Part shown: piece after piece, positions 41,839 to 53,800 of the stretch
Numbering within the stretch: position 1 is the first letter of the stretch
Layout of the letters: every line of letters starts with the position of its first letter
Notes under the pieces: model-generated
Databases searched by the model: none
The model's input: only the letters and a program-made list of their open reading frames with translations
Told to the model about the DNA's origin: nothing
Program-made: the position numbers and the translations under genes
Source: Isochrysis galbana
Lineage: Eukaryota > Haptophyta > Isochrysidales > Isochrysidaceae
Direction: 5' to 3'
DNA length: 64,000 nucleotides
NCBI GenBank assembly: GCA_018136815.1
Contig: CM030939.1
Location: 1,158,113 to 1,222,112 of the forward strand

Positions 41839-43633
41839 AAATGAGAGAACAACCTCCCCCCCAGGCCTGGGCATGCCTGCGGTGCGAGGAGCAATAGCGC
41901 AGCCCTTGACGTGTGCATGCGAGCATTCGCACCTTGTTCGTCATTTGAGGTTATTTGTCGATGATGGAGGACTTGCCAGGGGTGTGCAGGCGTGTGGGTG
42001 GGGTCACGGTGGGGCTTGGGCACTCAGGGCATGGAAGGGGGCGATGCCACACGCCGCCAACCGCGATCCCGACGAAGCTGGCGTGCAACGCGGAGGGCAG
42101 TAGCAATGCGCATCGCTGTGTGGCATACTGCGGATGCTTTATGCCTTAGCTAGCAACGATATTTAAAACGATGGGGTCATGGAGTGCGCCCCGCTCCCCT
42201 TCTCTCCCGCCGCGCCACGCCGGCCGATGGGCTCATGCGCCTTGGGCCGCAAGGCCCGAGGCGCCAGAAGGAAGCGGGGAAGGCACCAACACATCCCAGG
42301 TGCTGCCGAGAGTCGCGATGACAATTCTACCTGTACGTAAGATGACTGAGTATTAGTGCTGCTACTGCCACTAGCCGTACTCAAAATCCTAGTGCAACAA
42401 GGTGAGCGATGGAGCGCGCGGCGGCTGCTCTCCCCCCACCTTACCGTAAGCACAACGCCCCAACGGGGCCGCACAAAGCCCCCGAAGCCAAAGCGCTAGC
42501 AGGCCGCAGCCCCCCAAGAGAACGACGTCGACATGCCTCCTCCGCCCTCACCTCCCCAGCAGCCACACAGACAGGGAACAGGCAACATCCTAGTGCAGTA
42601 GGTGACGCCTAGTACAGTGCCTAATGCACTCGACAAATGCAGCAGACGTGACTGAGCGAGGACAAATGAGTCATGCCACAAACCATGGACGGGCCCCTAG
42701 GACCGTGGTTGACTGCCATTTGGGAATACTTTGCCTCGCAGGCAACAGCCTGCGGGGAGGCCGAGCGCTGCCACGAGGCGTGGAAGATCCCTCTAAGATC
42801 CTGCAGCCGCACACCGAAGCGCGCATGAGCGTCGCGCATGATGGCGCCAGCCTGCTCCGCCTAGAGCTGCAGGCGCGCAATGGAAAGGCACTCAGGGCAC
42901 GCATGGAGCGCGTCAGCGGCTCCAGCGCTGCCCCCAGCAGGGCGAGTTGCTCCAACTCACATTCACCGCCGCCCTGAAGGGTGAAGATGCAATGCTCCTT
43001 CGGCCCATCCGCCTCCATCGCCAGCAGGAGCCCTAGCTGGGCTGTCTCCAGTTCGTCGGCGGTGAAGGGGAGAGGGTGGGCATCGCGCGATGATGGGTGT
43101 CCTCTCCCAAGTGGCGCGAACCTTCGCAAATTCAGGTATTTGTGGAGAGGAACCGCATCAAGCGACCCAAACTCTTCATGTGAATCGTCTCAACATCTCT
43201 ATCTCCACAGCGGTGTGAGGAGGCGGCTGTTGAGATGGGGTGCTGAGATCGCTCTGCGTGTTGAGAGGATTCTTCCCGCCGCAGCGAACACCCCTCTGAT
43301 TCTTTCCAACCTTCACGTTATCTCTGGGCCCTTTTCCCCTTCTCGCGGGGGGCAAGAGAGGAGCGCGAGAGAGGGAGGCAGCGCCTCAGTCCAGGACACA
43401 CCCCCACCACAAGTCAGCTGCTCGCGCCTCGCTGTATCGGTTTAAATCTCTCTCCTCCGCCTCGCCTATAAGAATGGTTACAGCAAATCAATGTTGTGGC
43501 CAGAGGCCAACACTTTGAAGTCTACCAGAAGAGTGGGCACTACCCTCTCTTCCGATAGCACTTCACCATTCTGAACTTTTGTTTTTTGCCCCAACATGTT
43601 GGAATGCCCCCTTAGTCGTGTCAATTGCACCTG
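41839..43633. other. Gene-poor region with short dispersed repeats
   Basis: 42150-42190 (CAACGATATTTAAAACGATG, GGGTCATGGAG) resembles 49474-49510. 42330-42400 and 42580-42640 share CCTAGTGCA blocks. An open frame on the minus strand (43080-42671, TADELETAQLGLLL, FTLQGGGECELEQLALLGAA) could be an isolated exon but has no start or splice partner I can support. Confidence 0.4.
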
Positions 43634-43770
43634 CGTTAGAACTTATAGCGTCGTAGGACATCTTGTTCGCTAGCATTCGTAGCCACATCCACCGAACGAG
43701 CGATGGGCCAACCGCGCACACGCCCAACGCGGGGGAGGGGCTCCGTGGCCGTCGAAGGGCTTCCTGCTTC
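43634..43770 (+). repeat. Dispersed repeat R4, copy 3
   Basis: AGAACTTATAGCGTCGTAGG, then CATCTTGTTCGCTAGCATTC and GGGGGAGGGGCTCCGT, as at 24546. Confidence 0.8.
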
Positions 43771-43859
43771 GTGCTGTGTGTGCGCTAGTGAACGCCTACA
43801 CCGCAAGGGGAGGGAACTAGGACTAGGGCGCGAGCCACCCGCGACTCGCACCCCCACCA

Positions 43860-43975
43860 CATAGCGCAAGAAGATGAGTTCTGCTTTGGGTGGTGGGTTC
43901 CCGCCGGATGCGCTGTGATGCGCTCTGCTGGCAAGATCTTGGGCTTACCTGTTACCTGCTCACCGCGGCGTAGAG
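43860..43975 (+). repeat. Fragment of the orphan ORF at 29917-30924
   Basis: Near-copy of 30535-30650 (TTCTGCTTTGGGTGGTGGGT, GGCAAGATCTTGGGCTT, CGCGGCGTAGAG), same strand, with small indels. Confidence 0.75.
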
Positions 43976-43985
43976 TGGTAGAGAT

Positions 43986-44032
43986 AGGGCGGTCAAACAC
44001 GCGGCTTTTTACTTTTTAAGTACTAATATATA
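43986..44032 (+). repeat. Repeat R3, copy 3, left part (split by hAT)
   Basis: TAGGGCGGTCAAACACGCGG ... AATATATA. It continues across the hAT insertion at 46876 (AGGGGGGGTCGACATTTTTG, ACC), matching the order in the copy at 29697. Confidence 0.55.
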
Positions 44033-46867
44033 CAGTGTTGGGGCATCAGCTTGTCAGCTTACATCAGTTGAGGGAGCGGATCACCGATATCAGCTTATAT
44101 CAGCTTACAGACCTCTATCAGCTATTATCAGCCCCAAGGCTCCAAAGCAAGACATTATCAGCTTATGCTTATATTGGCTTTCTCTTTCTCATTCACACCA
44201 ACACATTCACTCAAGCTCGGACTCGGGATCCTCGGGAACCATGTCCAACTCCCACGGTAACACAGCAGACTTCCAATCTTCAAGACTAGAGTCCAACAAC
44301 AAATTGGTATGGGACCTCACAAGCCTATCAACCGTTTTTTGGCCCAGACGATTGCGCTTCTTAGAGTGTATCCATCCCTCAACTGACCAAGAATGCTCGC
44401 ACCCAGAGGCCGAGCAATGCATTGAGACCAGGCGCATGGCTGCCCAACAAAGGTGTTGCCACGGTTGCAAGTAGATCTTGGCCCACTTGTATGAAGCCAT
44501 GCTGCGGCTGTGCGTAGAGAAGGCATAGTCATCCGTTAAATCGTGAGCCCCACAGGCTAGAGCCTCCTCAAAATCAGCAAGCTCACTCATCAACACCGGG
44601 TAAGGATGGTCGCTGTTGGACATCTGACGGAGCACTGATCGCACGTCACGTTGCTCTTGTACACTAAAAGTCCGCCGGCAAAATTCCGGCTCGAAAACGG
44701 TACGCAACTGTCATACAAGGAAGATGAAAATATTCCCACCGAGCCATGAAGAGTTCATGAATCTTCTTGCGAGCTCTTTCGCTTAGACCCCTGATTGGAT
44801 CGCGGTACAAGGCGAGGTCGTTTGCCTTCATTTGGTACCCCTCGTTTCCAAATACGCGATGCGGGGCCACCACGAGGGAGTCCCAGTCCTAGGGGTGGGA
44901 GGGCGAGGGAGGGTGAAGGCGCGGGGGCGGCCCCAGTCTCGGCCGCGTCACAGGTACCCCTCCTGCCCCTGCGCCCTGTCCCTGCGCCCCTGCTCTCCCT
45001 CTTTGTCGACCCCACCTCTCCCTCCGCCCCCTCGACTCCGGAGTGCTCCTGGAATGTGATTCCCGCCCGAGGTCGTATGCCTTCGTTTGGTACCCCTCGT
45101 TTCCAAATACGCTCCCGGTACCAAAAAATCTTCTAGTATTTGAGTAAAGGCAGACACCCACCTCACAGTGCTCAACCATGTCTACAAATGGAAGGGCGCC
45201 TGCTGATATAGTACTGAAGCGATTGGAATGGATCAAAAAAAAGATGGACGAGAACTTTAAAAAATTTATCACACCTCTCTTTCCATATCCAATTCTAAAA
45301 CTGCCATGCAGCAAGTGCCTACCGTCATCGCGTTGTGCAACGGACGCGACAAAGCCCACGCCGCCATTGTCACGGGTCGCGTACTTTTGGACACCGGGTT
45401 CAGGGGCGAGACCTGGGTCTCCCGTCTCAGGTGTGGGAGAGCCATGGTAAAGGAGCGACAAGGCAACTATGTGTCATTATGATCACGAAACGAAAAAAGC
45501 TTCCGTGAGCGCCTTTCACTTTGTTCCGTGCTCGCCAATCAGTCATCAGATCTGCAGGTACCACTACGACACGTGTATTCACCCCTCTCGGGGCGCGCCC
45601 TCATGCCGAGCCAAGGCGACGCCGTTCTCGTCGCGTACGTGGTGCTCCTGGGCCTCTCCTTCGGGGTGCTCGCGGGGGGGGGGCTCATGGTAGGGTGAGA
45701 CTGGAAGGGAAAGGAGACCAAATGAAGGCAAGCCGCCTCGTCAAGTTGCAACATGTATCCATACACTTTGCCAAGTGTAGCCCCGTGCTTGCCATCAAGC
45801 ATACGGAGCAAGACAATCGCGGGCTCAAGGACTCGCAGGCACGTGTGCACAGACGCTAGATGAGCCTCATCGCGCACGGTCAGCCTTTCGGAACGCTCCT
45901 AGGATTGGAGGCTATGTAGGGACAGGCCAGAGTTTCGTTTGAGACCTGCCCAAATTTCGTTCGATATTTCGCCAATATTTCGCGTTTCCCCACCCAAATT
46001 TCGACAATATTTCGCGGTGAACATGTGGAGTTGCGCTCACGTCTCACGTGTACACGTGTACTCGGGAGCGGATGCCATTCCAGAGTGGAGGCGGAGATTG
46101 ACGAGGGTGGCGCTAGCCACCGATGCGACACAAGGCCTTCTTGATGACGAGCTTTAGCCATGCGTTCGTCACTTCATCCAGAGGGACGGCACCAAAAAAC
46201 TTGGACACGGACTCCATCCTGCGCTCAACCTTCGCCGCCTCCTTCTCCGCCTCATCCTGCTTGACGGTCTCCTTCTCTTTGTGTCGACGGCGCAGCTCGG
46301 CGACAACCTGCACATGACGCTCATGCCACTGGACAGTCGGCCTGCAAGCGCGAATCGATCGCGGGGCGATGGCAGAGTCAAGGTGGGTGCGAATCTGGAA
46401 GGGCCCGCCCGTGAAGTGCAAACCGCAATAGATGCACTGCTTGCGCTTTGTGTTGCGGGCCCTTCCTCCTTCCTGATTCCTCGTCCACTGTCGACCACTC
46501 AAGGGCTGTGCCCTCGAGCTGGTCGAGCGGGCGGCGTCCCCAAGCCTCCGACGCGTCGCTTGCCGGACAATCGTCGTCCGTCTCGGTGACTGCGTTGCGT
46601 ACGGCGTCGACATTCCCGCCCTCGCCGGCGCCCTCGCAATCCTCCTCGTCGGAGAGGTTGGAACGGCGCGCCAGCATGGCGAGCTGCGAGGGCGTGGGTG
46701 GCGCGTGCCGCTCCCCCTGCCTCTCTCTCGAAAAACTCTTAGTTTTCTTTTTGAGATGGTGGGTTTTGTTTTGGCCACCCTCCACTGATAGCTGATATCA
46801 GTGATTTGCCAAATTAGAGCTAATACTGATATAAGGCGCTAATATAAGTACTGATGCCCCAACACTG
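44033..46867 (-). mobile_element. hAT transposon with both ends and 8-bp target duplication, internally damaged
   Basis: It begins CAGTGTTGGGGCATCAG and ends with its exact complement, flanked on both sides by AATATATA (44025-44032 and 46868-46875): the 17-bp inverted ends and 8-bp duplication of a hAT element, 2835 bp. On the minus strand: a BED-like finger (CIYCGLHFTGGPFQIRTHLD, near 46420), a charged linker, IKKALCRIGG (near 46120); then, after an unrelated gap, RVLEPAIVLLRMLDGKHGAT (near 45820), KIHELFMARWEYFH (near 44750), EPEFCRRTFS, and the dimerisation domain (SGCEHSWSVEGWIHSKKRNR near 44400). Parts of the catalytic core are missing or replaced (44850-45730, 45880-46110), so it is not autonomous. 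Confidence 0.88.
44819..45111 (+). repeat. Direct repeat inside the hAT element
   Basis: TTTGGTACCCCTCGTTTCCA plus AATACGC occurs at 44833-44860 and again at 45089-45111, separated by about 215 bp of unrelated G/C-rich sequence. It marks a secondary rearrangement or insertion inside the hAT. Confidence 0.65.
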
Positions 46868-46875
46868 AATATATA

Positions 46876-47321
46876 AGGGGGGGTCGACATTTTTGACCGT
46901 GAGCGGAAAGCCCCGGCGAAAGTGGGTAGGAGGGTCTCCCCGCCTTTTCAGAATCCTCGTCCGAAAAGACAAAAGACGGTGCGAAGTCTTCCGAAGTCCC
47001 GTCTGAACCCCCCCCCCCCGGGAGGGCCCAGCAATGCGCGCGTTCTCTGTCAACAAATTGTTGGAACCAAGAAGCGATACTACATTTTATGAAGCAGTTG
47101 CAAGAGCCCTCCACAGAACTATTTTAAGCCCGTTCTTTCAGCCTTCCTAAATAAACCTCCGTAAAAAGGCTTCTGCTTATTCTTATTTTAACACTGTATG
47201 GGAAAAGGTTGCTCGATGAGAAGCTCTAGCCTATAATAGTATTCTATTCTTCTCCTCTTCCCCTTTTCTGATCTCTTGGCCTTCCCCTTCGCGGCTCCCC
47301 TCCTCTCCCCCCCTCCCCCCA
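46876..47321. other. Right part of R3, then upstream region of the FUN14 gene
   Basis: 46876-46905 continues repeat R3. 46905-47230 is unique, AT-richer after 47070. 47248-47321 is a CT/CCCC-rich leader directly before the FUN14 start codon. Confidence 0.4.
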
Positions 47322-48285
47322 ATGTCCACACCTCCCTCACGCCGTGAGCACGCCCTCTCGCAGATCGAGTCGGAGCTCACCTCGCTCCGCTTGCAGGAGT
47401 CCTCCTCCTCCCTCTCGCCCTCGCAGAGAGACTCTCTCCTCCAGAGGAAGAAGGAGCTCAAAGCGATGAGAAAAGCGGGGGTCTACTACACTCCTGCTCC
47501 CTCTCCTTCGCTTCCCTCGCTCCCTCTGCCCTCGTTCCCCCCTCTCTCTTGGCCGTCGGGTCCGGAGGGGCCGGGAGAGGCCCTAAAGGACTGGATGGGC
47601 CAGTTCAAGCTGCCTCCCAAGCTGCCGGAGTGGACGGAGAGGTGGAGGCAGACGATGCCCACTGAGCTCGATGCGGAGCTCATGGCGGGTACCGCCTCGT
47701 TTGGCTCGATCTCGGGGTTCTGCTCGGGCGTTGCGCTCAAGAAAATCGGGAGGGCGGCCGCAACAGTCACTGGTATCCTCTTCATGTCGCTCACTGCCGC
47801 AGAGCGCTCAGGATTCGTCGAGGTCAAATGGGACAAGGTATGTGCAAGGGTGGGAAAGAAGCGAGGAGGCTGGGGGGGAAATCCTGGGGGGAGGAGGCCG
47901 TGTCGAGGCCGAACTTGTTCGCCCGCTCCCGTGCGCTCTCGCTCATGTGCCCATCTGGCTGCTTAGTGGTGCAGCCGCGGGAAGCGAGTGGGCTGGAGAT
48001 CGCCTATGCTCAGCCCTTTAGTGGGGGCATGGATTTGACCCTGGTCGCCGGCTTTGCTCCACTTTGCTGCTACGCACCCGCCGCTCAGAGCTCACCGCTT
48101 GTTGCGTCTGGTAGGTGAAGGAAGCGACCATCGGTCAGCTCGACACCAACGTGGACGGCGAGCTCACGCATGAGGACGCAAAGGTCTACTTCAAGAAGCT
48201 TGTCGACTACATGACGGACCAGAATTCGGCTCTCACCGCTACGTCTTACGCCACTGGCCTCATCTTCGGCCTGCGTTTCGGGTAA
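47322..48285 (+). CDS. FUN14-domain mitochondrial/plastid membrane protein, 2 exons
   Basis: Model: 47322-47837 and 48115-48285, 228 aa, phase 0, intron GTATGT...GTAG. Residues 1-55 are a charged helical leader (ALSQIESELTSLRLQ). A Pro-rich loop follows. The FUN14 domain starts near 120: FGSISGFCSGVALKKIGRAA, ATVTGILFMSLTAAERSGFV, VKWDK. Exon 2 gives VKEATIGQLDTNVDGELTHE, an EF-hand-like loop common in plant and algal FUN14 proteins, and the second membrane segment ending in GLIFGLRFG. FUNDC1 of animals is an outer-mitochondrial mitophagy receptor; algal members are uncharacterised. The GGTAAGA at the stop could be another donor, so the C-terminus may be longer. Confidence 0.85.
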
Positions 48286-49300
48286 GATGGCAGGTTACAG
48301 GCGGCCGGGTGGGTGTTTCCTCTCTGGCCCGTCTCGTTACACTGAGGCTTCCTAGCTCTTGGTGCTCAGACGACGAGGTTGCATTCAACGCACTATTGCG
48401 CTGGTGAGGGACGGCGCCATACTCAAGTTCAAGGTGCGGAGACCGGCCGCTGCACCAGTGGGGGGCCATACGGATCCAAGGGGATGTCCGCGTCATATAG
48501 CAAGTGGCAAGAATTCTCGCCACATGATCGTGTGATGGCCGACTACGGTTACCTCGAGTCACATCGTAAGCGAAGGATGCAGCTCGCGTGTTGCAGCTAG
48601 CGTGGCCCCTTTTGTGAGAAGAGGATTCTCTCGACATGCTCGCTCTGCTGCCTCGCTCTGCAGCACGGATATTTGCCGCGATATCACCACGCGAAGGTGC
48701 AGTCCTGCACATGCCGGATTGTCGAGCGGTAAAACTCGGTACCACTTTGGGTTCAAGTGGTGAAATGTGATGCCCGTCACCGGCTCCTACCTTTGTGCTT
48801 GCGGCCTATGCATACTGGACGCCAAGGCCTGCTGCTCTAGGTGCGTGTGGCCGATGTCTTCACATCCACGCTGAGCGAATGACATCCGCTTCGTATCTGC
48901 CGTTGCGTCTCCATTGCATTATGCTCGCCTACCCATCGTTTCTGTACACTTTGCGAGTGCGCCCTTCATCCACTATCATCGTCCACATCCACGGTGCGTG
49001 CGGTTCAAGCAGCGACGCATACATACACATGCACGCCACTGTCCACTATTATACTACTCGTGAGCCGCTCGACACTGCTCGTTGCTCGATTGATGCGCGC
49101 GCTTGTAGTGTCGCGATGGCTGTGCGGTCGTTATATTTACTACGACTATAAACTTTCGTTGTGTGGCCTTGGCTTGAGGTCTTGAGGTTGAGGGCGCTCC
49201 GACTGCGCAGCGTCCGCCACATGACCTGGTTAGCCAGCGCATGGCGAGGCTGGGTGGGAGGATAGAAAGGAGGGGAGTGAGGCATGCTCCATCCCCATGA
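48286..49300. other. No supported gene
   Basis: About 1 kb of unique-looking sequence downstream of FUN14. Open frames on both strands lack domains. Confidence 0.4.
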
Positions 49301-49306
49301 TCCTAT

Positions 49307-49487
49307 TGTTGTAACGATAGTTGATGGAGGAAAATTATAATAAAACATCTGAGCGTTAGTTAGTACCACGACCACTACTGCCACTTGGCCGGTATCACTA
49401 TCACGACACATACCCCTGCAGCAGCACGCACCCGCCGCCGTACGCCCGTTGGCCTTGACGTGTGCTACTGCAACTATCGTTAAAACG
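49307..49487. mobile_element. Candidate MITE
   Basis: The left end TTGTAACGATAGTTG (about 49309) and right end CAACTATCGTTAAAAC (about 49469) are nearly complementary, about 165 bp apart, AT-rich at the left. A related sequence sits at 42150. No target duplication is clear. 49488-50092 holds no supported gene. Confidence 0.45.
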
Positions 49488-50107
49488 ATAGGGTCACGGA
49501 GCGCGCGCCGCCTCCCTCCTCCCTCCCCGCCCACCTCGCCGCGCCGACCGATCAAGACATGACAGACGACACGCAGCCGCACCGACCCCAGCCCCTAGCG
49601 GAGACCATGCCTACCCAGGTACACGAGAGCCACGACGCGACACGCGCCCGGAGCACCACACGGTCCACCACTCCAGCCATGGAAGCACAGAACACATAAC
49701 AGCCCAGCACATGCATGCAGAGCCACAAACAGCTGGGGCCTCAGGGTCCCGGCTCCCATAGGCCTATGCCATAGGGAAAGCCTCCGGGCTGGGCCTCTAC
49801 AACTACAACGCCGCGGCACTGGCACTGGCGGGAACTCTATTGTGTTGGGTTGAAGCTTTTGGTGAGTCAGTTTCAGTTTCTTGTTGTGACACGTATGCAA
49901 TGTAGGGTGTTGTTTGTGCCCATAAGGGCCACCCGATTTCGGGCGGCGCGGCCGTCACCAGTGTGGGAGAGGCCTTTGCCCTGAGGCATGCCCAATGGTA
50001 ATAATTAATCCTGTGCGTGCTCTGTCTGCTGTGCCTTCGATGCTGTCTGCAGACTACAAACTGCTGCCCCCAATCAATGGGGGGGGGGCAGCATGGCTGC
50101 TGAGTGT

Positions 50108-50310
50108 GGTGTGGCCGGGGCCACGGGCCGTGTGGCGCCACCGGGGTCGTACGCACCTGCTAAGCACGTGCTCGGCCTCCGCAGGCGGACGCGGTCGCCT
50201 TCGCAAGCGACTGCTCCATGGGGACTGGTGGGGCGCCCTCGGCGGGGGGGCCGAAGGAGAGGGGAGTCGCCTCGGCGCGCTCTATCGCGACCGAGTATAA
50301 ACTTAGTTGA
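50108..50310 (+). repeat. Dispersed repeat R6, copy 2
   Basis: Matches 38405-38595 in reverse orientation. It ends with CGAGTATAAACTTAGTTG. Confidence 0.7.
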
Positions 50311-50394
50311 ACACGGGAGTCTTTAAGACTACGCGCTTGCGCAACCGTTTATGCGCCCGTTCCGAGATCATAAAATGTAGTTTATGAGCTCTCC

Positions 50395-50540
50395 ATCCAG
50401 GTGAGGCTTGTTCGCTCTTCGCCTAGGTAGCGCACGAGGGGACGAGCCGCAAGGGCAGGTGGAGGGGGGATAAGGGAAGCGGCCGTGGCTGCGATGTGCA
50501 GGGTCGCGCGCGCGGCGAGAATATCAAGAAAAGTATAAAC
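50395..50540 (+). repeat. LINE 3'-end or SINE-like repeat, copy 3
   Basis: GCACGAGGGGACGAGCCGCA, AGG, then GGATAAGGGA, GGGTCGCGCGCGCGG and GAGAATATCAAGAA, as in the 3' region at 8230-8350. Confidence 0.65.
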
Positions 50541-50857
50541 TTAATGCTTAATGTTGAAAGAGAAAAAGCTTAAAGGCCGGTCTTCGCATCGCTTCAGCCT
50601 GCGCTGGAATCGCTCGTGCTTTGTTTGGCGTTATTGGCTTCGCTGACGACTTTCCTACACAAAACGCATTGCTGCGAGCAGCACGCCATGCGCAATGTGT
50701 GTATAGTAGCTTAGATCAATACGCAAAAATCGCGTGTGCAGAAAAGCGGAGGAGATATTCGACGGTACACGGGCGCGCCAGCACGCAAGAACAACTAGTA
50801 GTATTACACGATCAATATGCCTATCCCATAGCGGAGGCCAAGGTGTGGCTTCTTCCG

Positions 50858-53800
50858 TCAAGTCCCATCCTCCTCGACATCGCCCTGCACATTAGCGTCC
50901 ATTACCTTGTAAAAATTGCCCAAGCGAAGGTCGTGGCGCGAACGCGTCGCTGAGACTTTGTCCTCGCGATACATGTGCCATGGTATGATGCGAAAGTCGA
51001 GCGAGACAGACGAGTACTCCGTATCGTTGGCGATGAAGCCATGCCGGCAGCGGTGCCCCCAAAAGGATGCGTACTCGCCAACGTGGACACCGTCGCCGTC
51101 GAGGTGCCCGGACGCGCTGGCCGGGTGGCCGGAGCTGCCGATAGGGAGCAACCGCCCGCCAGGCACTGCCTCCACGTGCATCGCGTTCGCGCCCATGCAA
51201 TGCGCCGACAATGGCACCCACACAATGAGCTCTGCGGCTGGATGGAAGCACTCAGCACCGCACCGAGGCGGGCCGCCCACGGTTCGAGAGCCCGGGAGGG
51301 AGACGCGGAGCGTCGGCTCGGCTTGGTAAACGAGGCGCCCGCCTGTCAGACGCCATAAGGCCGGCAGCACGTCGTGCTTCACAAATTCACGATAGGCACA
51401 CAGCATCTCTTCGCGCGGCGCGCCGTTGAGCCACGTCTCCACGCCGCGGCGCTTCATGCTCGCAGCCACCTTGTGCCCCGAAGTAAGCATGGCATGCTGC
51501 AGCGCCGGAGGTGGGGCCTCCGGCGCGAGATCCGCCTTGAGCGCATGCAGTGGCTGTCCGCCAAGTGCCGAACAAACCGCGAGGACAAGCCTTGAGACGG
51601 CGGGCGAGGGTGAACGCCGATTGCCCCTCACCCGAAGGACGTAATCCGCCCACACGGTCGCAGGGAGCCCGTCCGCGAGGAGAGCTCTCTCAAGCGCACC
51701 GGCCGGGTGGGTTGCCTCGTCATTGTGTATTGCCTCGCGCGTTGGCGGCAGGCTATCTTCGCCTCGCATCTTGCGGCACGCCGTATCGCCAACAGCGCCG
51801 CCATTGACATCCGCCGCCACTCCCGAACAGCCCACCAGATCCTCGATGTCCACAGTGGGCTCGGCCGCGCCAATCCCCACGCCGCCGCAAGCTGAGGCGG
51901 AGGTCTCCTTTCTTGGCAGGAGCGCGAGCTGCCCGCACGCGCCATCCACCTCCCTAGCCTGCGCTGAGGACCAGCGCACCGAGACGGATAGGCCAGGCGG
52001 CGCTGCGCCTGAACTCGGAGGAGCGGACAACGCTTTGGCTGGATGACGGGCCGCGGCGTCGCGGACGCGCGCGCGTCCTCTGCCAACCCCTTCGAATGTC
52101 GATAGGCGCGCTGCAAAGACTGCTGCGCGCTCCTCGCTTGGAGACTCGTAGCCGTGTGCGTCGCCGGCCGAAGTTTTGTTGTAAGGGATGAGGTTGATGC
52201 GGACTCGGCGGCGCTGCAGTAGCGCGCCAAGGGCGTCGGCGTCCGCATCGGTGTCATTAACATTACGGATGAGAATGTACTCCATCAGTACCGGCGAGTC
52301 GGTCGTGTACGTGTACGTGTCCACCTCCGCCATGAGGGCGTCTAGGGGGAAGGCACGGGCCGACGGGACGAGAGAAAGGCGCTTCGTCTGAGGGCACGCA
52401 CCGAGCGTAAGTTCAGGGTTGTCAGCCTTCACGAGAATGGCATATCCGCACTGTGAGATGCTGCGCTAGCACACCTACCGCCCGCGACCTAACCGTGGGT
52501 CAAGGCACTCGCCACGATCCGCTGCCGTGCCCACCGCCGCTGAGGGCATCCTTACCTGGGTTGGCGCATGCAGTGAGACCGCTAGCCGCACACCCGGCGC
52601 GTCCCGCGCGAGGGCCCGAATCTTGCCCCGAACCCCCACGGTCGAAACAGTAATACGCGCCGGGTTCAAACCTAGCACACGCTGTAGACCGCGAATGGCC
52701 TGCGTTACTGAGTCATAGTTTTGGAGCGGCTCACCCATCCCCATAAATACGACGTTTCGCACTTGCCAATGGATCCCAAACGCAGGAGCCAGCTGTTGCA
52801 CGTGCCACACCTAAGACCGTGAAGGGGAGGAACAAGGTCTAGAACAGTGGTGTTGGGAGGGCAAAGCGAGCCAGCTTGAGCACAACGTATTCACTACCCG
52901 CGCCGCTGTGCTCACCTGCTCGATGATCTCGGAGCAAGATAAGTTGGCGCCCACCCCCATCGTGCCCGTGGCGCAAAAGGTACAACCCATGCGGCAGCCG
53001 TACTGTGAGGAGACGCACACTGTCACGCGACCTCTAGTCTCGTGGCGTTGGCCAGTGCCCCTCACAGAAGCGGCAGTCTTGTGTTGCTTCCATGCAGCCC
53101 CCCTGCCAGCGCCCGCGCCCGGTCGCCCAAGCCCGGACTCGTGGACAATGGCAACGGCCTCCACTCTATGACCCGACGGGAGGCGCACTACCAGCTTGAA
53201 ACCCTTTTGCGAGGCGGTGGGCATCGCCGCTTCTACACGAGACATCACGCTTGAGAGCGAGGCGGAGGAGTGGTCGAACGAGCTTTCACTGTCTGTATCC
53301 AGCGAGCTCACTAGCCCCCGCCTCAGCGGTCTGTGCGACTCGCTTTGGTCCAATGTGGTGGATCCGCCTTCACTTGGAGGGCGGTCTTTGCGCCCGCGTG
53401 TTGCTCCACACACGTGCGCCACTCGATGCTCAGAGGCCATCAGCCGAAGGACAGAGAGCACACCTTCAGTGTCCTTGACCCACAAAGACCACGCCCTGCT
53501 CTCCCGTGCAAACACTGTAGCGCCGTCGATGGCGGCCGCAAGCGCGTTTGTGAGCGCATCCAACAAGTTGGGCCCTGAGCGCGGCGCTCGCAGCGGTAGC
53601 GCGTACCAGAGGGCCTGGAAGCGCGGCGGCAACTGCTGCCAGTGGGTGGGCGAGGCACTAAGTACAAGCAGTGCGTCGCGCACGCCGTGAAGAAGCCGGC
53701 GGCAGCGTTGCAGGTGCACTGCCTTCACGCTCAGCCCCTCTATCTCACACGTGTCGCGGAGCGCGTTGAAGAGTAGCAGCTCAACGTTGGTGCCTGCGGC

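Noticed and set aside
42671-43129. 152-codon minus-strand frame as a gene
   Set aside because: No ATG at its 5' end and no matching splice partner; kept only as a possible isolated exon in the region note.
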